Shown: positions 6,114-9,316 of the stretch, piece after piece
Position numbering within the stretch: position 1 is the first letter of the stretch
How the letters are laid out: each line of letters begins with the position of its first letter
From: DASSJM01 sp049587975
GTDB taxonomy: Bacteria > Actinomycetota > UBA4738 > HRBIN12
Length of the DNA: 9,316 nucleotides
Direction of reading: 5' to 3'
NCBI GenBank assembly: GCA_049587975.1
Contig: JBAVEY010000172.1
Location: 1 to 9,316, forward strand
The notes under the pieces: model-generated
Databases searched by the model: none
What the model was told of the DNA's origin: nothing
The model's input: only the letters and a program-made list of their open reading frames with translations
Translations under genes and position numbers: made by a program

Positions 6114-7307
6114 GTGATCCGTCCCCAGCGCCGGGTGCTCCCCTTCTTCCTCGTCGCCGTCCTCCTCGCGGCGTGCGGGTCGGGCGACGCGAACCGCCCG
6201 ACGGCGACCGGCCCGACTTCGACGGAAGCCGAGGGTCCGACGTCGGCCCCGGCCTCTCCGCAACCGCGTCCGAGGGATCTGCGCGTCCGGCTCGTTCCGG
6301 TCGCGCGGCTCGAGCAGCCGGTCGCCATGGCCGTGCGCCCGCGCGATCCGGCCCTGTACGTGGCCGAGAAGGTGGGTCGCGTGGTCGCGCTCGTCGCGGG
6401 TTCGGGTCCCCGGGTCGTCCTCGACCTGTCCGACCGCGTGTCCCTCGGGAGCGAGCAGGGCCTGCTCGGGCTCGCGTTCTCACCGGACGCGCGGTACCTG
6501 TACGTGGACCTCACCGACACCGCGGGCGACACGCACGTGATCGAGTTCGCGTTCGACCACGTCATCGATCCCGACACCGGGCGTGACGTGTTGGTGGTCG
6601 ATCAGCCGTACTCGAACCACAACGGCGGTGCGCTCGCGTTCGGGCCGGACGGGTACCTGTACGTGGCGCTCGGCGATGGGGGGAGCGCCGGCGACCCGAT
6701 GGGCAACGCGCAGTCGCTCTCGACGCTGCTCGGCAAGCTGCTGCGGATCTCGCCACGGCCGTCCGGCGACCGGCCGTACGGTGTCCCGCCGGACAACCCG
6801 TTCGTGGGGCGCGAGGGCGCGCGTCCCGAGATCTGGGACTACGGCCTGCGGAACCCGTGGCGGTTCTCCTTCGACGCCGCGACCGGCGACCTGTGGATCG
6901 GCGACGTCGGGCAGGACGCGTGGGAGGAGATCGACGTCGAGGTCGCGGGCTCCGGCGGCGGGTCGAACTTCGGATGGAACCTGCTCGAGGGCACCCACCC
7001 GTTCGAGCGCCGGTCCGTGCCCGGGACGGTCCCACCCGTGTTCGAGTACCCCAACGGTGACGGTTCGTGCGCCGTCACCGGCGGGTACGTGTACCGGGGC
7101 CAGGAGATCGAGGGCCTGGTCGGCGCCTACGTATTCGCGGACTATTGCCGCGGCGCGCTCGAGGCGTTCGTCTCGCGGGACGGCCGAGCCGCGCACGTGC
7201 GCGCCCTCGGCCCTCGGGTCGACGCGCTGGCCTCGTTCGGCGAGGACGCCGACGGCGAGCTCTACGTGCTCTCCCTGACGGGGACCGTCTTCCGGCTGGC
7301 GCCCTGA
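6114..7307 (+). CDS. Lipoprotein PQQ-dependent sugar dehydrogenase (GSDH family)
   Basis: A 397-residue member of the glucose/sorbosone dehydrogenase family, six-bladed beta-propellers that oxidise aldose sugars with pyrroloquinoline quinone and calcium. A lipoprotein signal (basic M-I-R-P-Q-R-R, hydrophobic core, lipobox L-A-A-C with C21) anchors it to the outer face of the membrane, followed by a Thr/Ser/Pro-rich tether to about residue 53. Family motifs in order: E114-Q-G-L-L-G-L-A-F-S-P; N168-H169-N170-G-G, where H169 matches the catalytic base; G187-D-G-G; G244-L-R-N-P-W-R with R246 and R250; G265-Q-D-A-W-E-E-I; and F287-G-W-N. The length fits a full enzyme. I chose the GTG at 6114 because it gives a clean lipoprotein leader; other in-frame starts upstream overlap the cupredoxin gene. 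The start is 10 bases after that gene, suggesting coupling, and the cupredoxin is a plausible electron acceptor. The sugar substrate cannot be told. Confidence 0.9.
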   Translation: MIRPQRRVLPFFLVAVLLAACGSGDANRPTATGPTSTEAEGPTSAPASPQPRPRDLRVRLVPVARLEQPVAMAVRPRDPALYVAEKVGRVVALVAGSGPRVVLDLSDRVSLGSEQGLLGLAFSPDARYLYVDLTDTAGDTHVIEFAFDHVIDPDTGRDVLVVDQPYSNHNGGALAFGPDGYLYVALGDGGSAGDPMGNAQSLSTLLGKLLRISPRPSGDRPYGVPPDNPFVGREGARPEIWDYGLRNPWRFSFDAATGDLWIGDVGQDAWEEIDVEVAGSGGGSNFGWNLLEGTHPFERRSVPGTVPPVFEYPNGDGSCAVTGGYVYRGQEIEGLVGAYVFADYCRGALEAFVSRDGRAAHVRALGPRVDALASFGEDADGELYVLSLTGTVFRLAP

Positions 7308-7328
7308 TCCGCCGGTCGCGGGCGCGGG

Positions 7329-7334
7329 CATACT
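7329..7334 (+). promoter_or_regulatory. Candidate -10 element for the VOC gene
   Basis: CATACT matches four to five positions of TATAAT and lies about 55 bases before the VOC start, in the 82-base gap after the dehydrogenase. No good -35 is visible at 16-18 bases. It would give a leader of about 49 bases. Confidence 0.25.
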
Positions 7335-7389
7335 GGGGTGCGACACAGCGTTTCGGGTTGGATCGACACCGATGGGATGGGGGTACGAG

Positions 7390-7866
7390 ATGGCGACCAC
7401 CGATGAGCGGCCGGGCGGGGTGAAGGAGCTCGGACACATCGTGCTGTACGTGCGGGACCTCGAGCGTTCGCTGCGCTTCTACGGGGACGTCCTCGGCTGG
7501 CGCCAGGTCGGCCCAGGCGAGGGCCTGCCGTTTCCCGCGGCGATGTTCTCGAGCGGGCGCACGCACCACGAGCTGCTCCTGATCGAGGTCGGCCCCGACG
7601 CCGCCCCGATCCCCGCCGGACGGCGGGTGGGCCTGTACCACTTCGGTCTGAAGGTGGGAGACACGGACGACGAGCTGCGTGCGGCGCTGGCCCGCCTGCA
7701 GGAGGCGGGCGTGCCCCTCATGGGCACCGCCGATCATGGGATGACGCACAGCCTGTACCTCGCCGATCCCGACGGGAACGAGATCGAGCTCTACATCGAT
7801 GTCGAGGGCGTCGACTGGGACGACCCCGACGTGCTGATGTCGAGGCCGCAGGCCCTGCGGCTGTAG
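7390..7866 (+). CDS. Glyoxalase/bleomycin-resistance/dioxygenase (VOC) superfamily protein
   Basis: A 158-residue cytoplasmic VOC-fold protein made of two beta-alpha-beta-beta-beta units. The metal-ligand pattern is visible: H16 (L-G-H-I-V-L-Y-V), H84 (L-Y-H-F-G-L-K-V) and E133 (D-P-D-G-N-E-I-E-L-Y). H59-H60 (T-H-H-E-L-L-L) is also typical of the catechol-2,3-dioxygenase-like branch. VOC proteins include glyoxalase I, extradiol dioxygenases, epimerases and antibiotic-sequestering proteins; the sequence alone does not choose among them, though the single-domain length disfavours a full two-domain extradiol dioxygenase. I chose the ATG at 7390, which has a GGGGG eight bases upstream; the in-frame ATG at 7372 adds six residues and has no Shine-Dalgarno. 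It follows the dehydrogenase by 82 bases, so it may have its own promoter, and converges with the RES toxin gene. Confidence 0.85.
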   Translation: MATTDERPGGVKELGHIVLYVRDLERSLRFYGDVLGWRQVGPGEGLPFPAAMFSSGRTHHELLLIEVGPDAAPIPAGRRVGLYHFGLKVGDTDDELRAALARLQEAGVPLMGTADHGMTHSLYLADPDGNEIELYIDVEGVDWDDPDVLMSRPQALRL

Positions 7867-7876
7867 CGAGTCGGCG

Positions 7877-7886
7877 GAGCGCGCTC
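7877..7886. repeat. 10-bp palindrome between convergent genes
   Basis: GAGCGCGCTC is a perfect 10-base palindrome in the 24-base gap between the convergent VOC and RES genes. It has no loop and no T-tract, so a role as a bidirectional terminator is only a guess. Confidence 0.2.
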
Positions 7887-7890
7887 TCGG

Positions 7891-8424
7891 TCAGGCGAAC
7901 CAGTCGTCGAACGCTCGACGCCGTCGCACGCGGAGACGGTCGGCCGTCTCGCGGACGAACCAGGCGAGCTCCTCGCCGAGGTCGGTCGGCCGGGCCGCGG
8001 CGCTCCGGCACGCGATCGATCGCTCGCCCTGATCCCAGGCGATCCGCCCGATCGCGCGGCACAGGTCCCACCCGATCTCGGTGCCGTCGGCCGCGTGCGG
8101 ATAGGTCGTGGGGAGGCCGGCGGCGCGGCACCCGGCGTCGGTGACCACGTCGACCGCGCGATGGGAGCCGATGTCCGTCTCGATCAGGGCCGGGCGTCGA
8201 TCGGGGAGCAGGTCGAGGGCGGAATAGGGCAAGCCGTCGAAACGCCGGAGCACGTTCGCTCGAGCGATCTCGACGCTCGAGCAGAGATAGACCACCGGGA
8301 AGGAGTCCGGTGGGTTCCAGCGCGCTCCCCGTTCGCCGGCGAAGCGGCCGTCGAGCGGCGATCGCCACGATGGGTCGGCGACGCGCAGGTACGTCCCGCC
8401 GCGGACGACGTGGCGGAACCTCAC
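7891..8424 (-). CDS. RES-domain toxin (NAD+-targeting, ParT/MbcT-like)
   Basis: A 177-residue cytoplasmic protein of the RES family, toxins that act on NAD+: MbcT splits it by phosphorolysis, and ParT modifies phosphoribosyl-pyrophosphate synthetase. Recognised by the Arg of T-Y-L-R14, the signature G33-A-R-W-N-P-P (33-39) followed by V-V-Y46-L (44-47) and S49, then E52, and a serine in E-R-S136-I-A or C-R-S141-A. The family name comes from such conserved Arg, Glu and Ser residues. It is close to the usual 150-200 residues and looks intact. The GTG start at 8424 lies six bases after the antitoxin stop and has little Shine-Dalgarno, so translation is probably coupled to the antitoxin, as usual for the antitoxin-first order of RES/Xre pairs. 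It is not known which of the known reactions this copy carries out. Confidence 0.88.
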   Translation of the reverse strand: MRFRHVVRGGTYLRVADPSWRSPLDGRFAGERGARWNPPDSFPVVYLCSSVEIARANVLRRFDGLPYSALDLLPDRRPALIETDIGSHRAVDVVTDAGCRAAGLPTTYPHAADGTEIGWDLCRAIGRIAWDQGERSIACRSAAARPTDLGEELAWFVRETADRLRVRRRRAFDDWFA

Positions 8425-8430
8425 CGGCCG

Positions 8431-9120
8431 TCAGGCGGTCCAGGCCCAGTCGAACGACCGCCGGACGCTCCGCAGGAGCTCCTCGTGCCGTTCGGACGCG
8501 ATCATCTCGAGCATCGAGGGTCCGCCGAACGCCTCGGCCGGGGTCCGGACGACGCCGGAGATCCGCTCGGGCAGCAGGTTCCGCTCGAGCAGGTCGGCGA
8601 TCTCCGCGAGCGCGAGGAGCTTGGCCAGCCGGGCTGTCGGGACGCCTTCGTCGAGCCACTGCTGGACCGCCTGCCGCCGCACGCCGAAGAGCCGGCCGAC
8701 CTCGGTGATCGTCAGGTCCCACGAGCGCATCAGGCGCTCGAGGTCCGAGGTGGGGCGGCCGGTCTCGATCAGCACCGCCCTGGCGAAGCCGCGCAGATCG
8801 GTCGCCTCCAGAGGCGCGGTTCGCAACGTTCGGGGGATCGTGGCGCCCTTCATCCCCGGGATGATGCGCGTCGCCACCGACACCAGCTCTCGCAGCGGCC
8901 CATCGGGATCGAACGGGGCGGTGAGAGCGAGATGCTCGAGCACGTCGGTCGCGGAGGGTGGCGCCTCCGGGTGCTCCGCGACGATCGAGCCGACGAGCTC
9001 GCGCCAGGCGCGGGCGTATCGGCGCGCAGAGCGCTCGTTGCCCGCCAGGGCCCCCGGGAGCCATCGCATGACCTCAGCGCAGAGCGTGGGGTCGAGCCTC
9101 GTGGCGATGATCGAGCGCAC
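8431..9120 (-). CDS. Xre/MbcA/ParS-like antitoxin with long N-terminal extension
   Basis: A 229-residue DNA-binding antitoxin expected to neutralise the RES toxin and repress its own operon. Residue numbers are from the GTG at 9120. Residues 134-160 form a helix-turn-helix (T-I-T-E-V-G-R-L-F-G-V, then R-Q-A-V-Q-Q-W-L). Residues 188-229 match the C-terminal domain of Xre/MbcA/ParS antitoxins (R-T-P-A-E-A-F-G-G, then F-D-W-A-W), which packs on the toxin. The first 125 residues are an extension I do not recognise; most antitoxins of this family are about 110-160 residues. A TTG at 9138 would add six residues. I prefer the GTG because a TACACT -10 element lies exactly six bases before it, the layout of a leaderless transcript. 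The toxin gene follows six bases after the stop, one operon. Confidence 0.85.
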   Translation of the reverse strand: MRSIIATRLDPTLCAEVMRWLPGALAGNERSARRYARAWRELVGSIVAEHPEAPPSATDVLEHLALTAPFDPDGPLRELVSVATRIIPGMKGATIPRTLRTAPLEATDLRGFARAVLIETGRPTSDLERLMRSWDLTITEVGRLFGVRRQAVQQWLDEGVPTARLAKLLALAEIADLLERNLLPERISGVVRTPAEAFGGPSMLEMIASERHEELLRSVRRSFDWAWTA

Positions 9121-9126
9121 GCCCCG

Positions 9127-9151
9127 AGTGTACCGCAAGCGAAACGCAAGC
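9127..9151 (-). promoter_or_regulatory. Leaderless-type promoter with direct-repeat operator for the TA operon
   Basis: On the minus strand TACACT (9132-9127) is followed by six bases and then the antitoxin GTG, so transcription should begin at or within the start codon. Directly upstream, in the -10/-35 spacer, the plus strand carries CGCAAGC twice (9134-9140 and 9145-9151), 11 bases apart, about one helical turn. Such phased repeats over a promoter are a plausible binding site for the antitoxin. No good -35 is visible. Inferred by eye. Confidence 0.45.
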
Positions 9152-9196
9152 AGCCGCGCACCGACGACGCCCTCGATGGATGCGGCGGGACTCGGC

Positions 9197-9202
9197 GATG
9201 AT
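9197..9202 (+). promoter_or_regulatory. Candidate -10 of the N-acetyltransferase gene, leaderless layout
   Basis: GATGAT shares four of six positions with TATAAT and ends six bases before the GTG at 9209, the same spacing as the divergent antitoxin promoter. No clear Shine-Dalgarno precedes the GTG, which would fit a leaderless mRNA. Confidence 0.3.
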
Positions 9203-9208
9203 GCCGGG

Positions 9209-9316
9209 GTGCCGCTCGATCTGGACGCGTACCTGGAGCGGATCGGCTACCGCGGGCCGGTCGAGCCGACCCTGATGGTTCTCGACGAGCTCCACCTCGG
9301 CCACGTGAGCTCCATC
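9209..9316 (+). CDS. Arylamine N-acetyltransferase, N-terminal fragment
   Basis: The first 36 codons of a gene that runs off the right edge. It reads V-P-L-D-L-D-A-Y-L-E-R-I-G-Y and continues R-G-P-V-E-P-T-L, with L-D-E-L-H-L-G-H-V-S-S-I at the edge. This is the typical start of arylamine N-acetyltransferases (NAT), cytoplasmic enzymes that move an acetyl group from acetyl-CoA to arylamines and hydrazines using a Cys-His-Asp triad. In the family the next residues are P-F-E-N, and the catalytic cysteine lies further on, outside the window. The GTG is the only start in this frame close to the conserved D-A-Y-L-x-R-I-G. It is divergent from the antitoxin gene with 88 bases between them. Confidence 0.88.
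   Translation, partial: MPLDLDAYLERIGYRGPVEPTLMVLDELHLGHVSSI

Noticed and set aside
7718..9064. A 448-codon minus-strand frame across the toxin and antitoxin genes.
   Set aside because: Arg/Pro/Ala-rich without motifs; the RES and helix-turn-helix proteins in the other frames explain the DNA.
8095..9201. A 368-codon plus-strand frame opposite the toxin-antitoxin pair.
   Set aside because: Low-complexity Arg/Gly/Asp/His composition typical of an antisense shadow; no recognisable domain.

Overview
The window is a very GC-rich stretch with GTG starts, near-uniform G/C at third codon positions and at least one promoter that looks leaderless. Together with the gene types (a transporter-HEAT-cNMP-binding fusion next to a zinc-cysteine adenylate cyclase, and a RES/Xre pair) this suggests a member of the Actinomycetota, probably a poorly sampled environmental lineage. 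That placement is an inference from composition and gene content; no rRNA or marker gene is present.

Layout, left to right. Positions 1-56 (minus) hold the first 18 codons of a CspA-type cold-shock protein. After a 265-base gap with a perfect 7-bp hairpin comes an exported bactofilin-like membrane protein (322-1284, plus). It converges on a three-gene minus-strand unit. In transcription order this is a 62-residue protein of unknown function (5142-5330), a class III adenylate cyclase with an N-terminal CxxC/CxxC module (4265-5101), and a 961-residue fusion of a 12-helix nucleotide-carrier-like domain, HEAT repeats and a cyclic-nucleotide-binding domain (1316-4201). Divergent from this unit is a plus-strand pair: a membrane-anchored cupredoxin (5486-6103) and, 10 bases later, a lipoprotein PQQ-type sugar dehydrogenase (6114-7307). 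A glyoxalase/VOC-fold protein (7390-7866) follows. It converges on a minus-strand toxin-antitoxin pair, RES toxin (7891-8424) and Xre/MbcA-like antitoxin (8431-9120). The window ends in the first 36 codons of an arylamine N-acetyltransferase (9209-9316, plus), divergent from the antitoxin.

Two groups look functionally coupled. In the minus-strand unit the cyclase could make cAMP that is sensed by the C-terminal domain of the transporter fusion, giving a local second-messenger circuit. In the cyclase itself the usual transition-state arginine is a histidine, so its activity is in question. In the plus-strand pair both proteins should sit outside the cytoplasmic membrane, and the cupredoxin has a Cys-x2-His-x2-Met copper loop like that of amicyanin, which accepts electrons from a quinoprotein. 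A sugar-dehydrogenase-to-copper-protein electron route is therefore plausible. No rRNA, tRNA, CRISPR array, insertion sequence or attachment site was seen.
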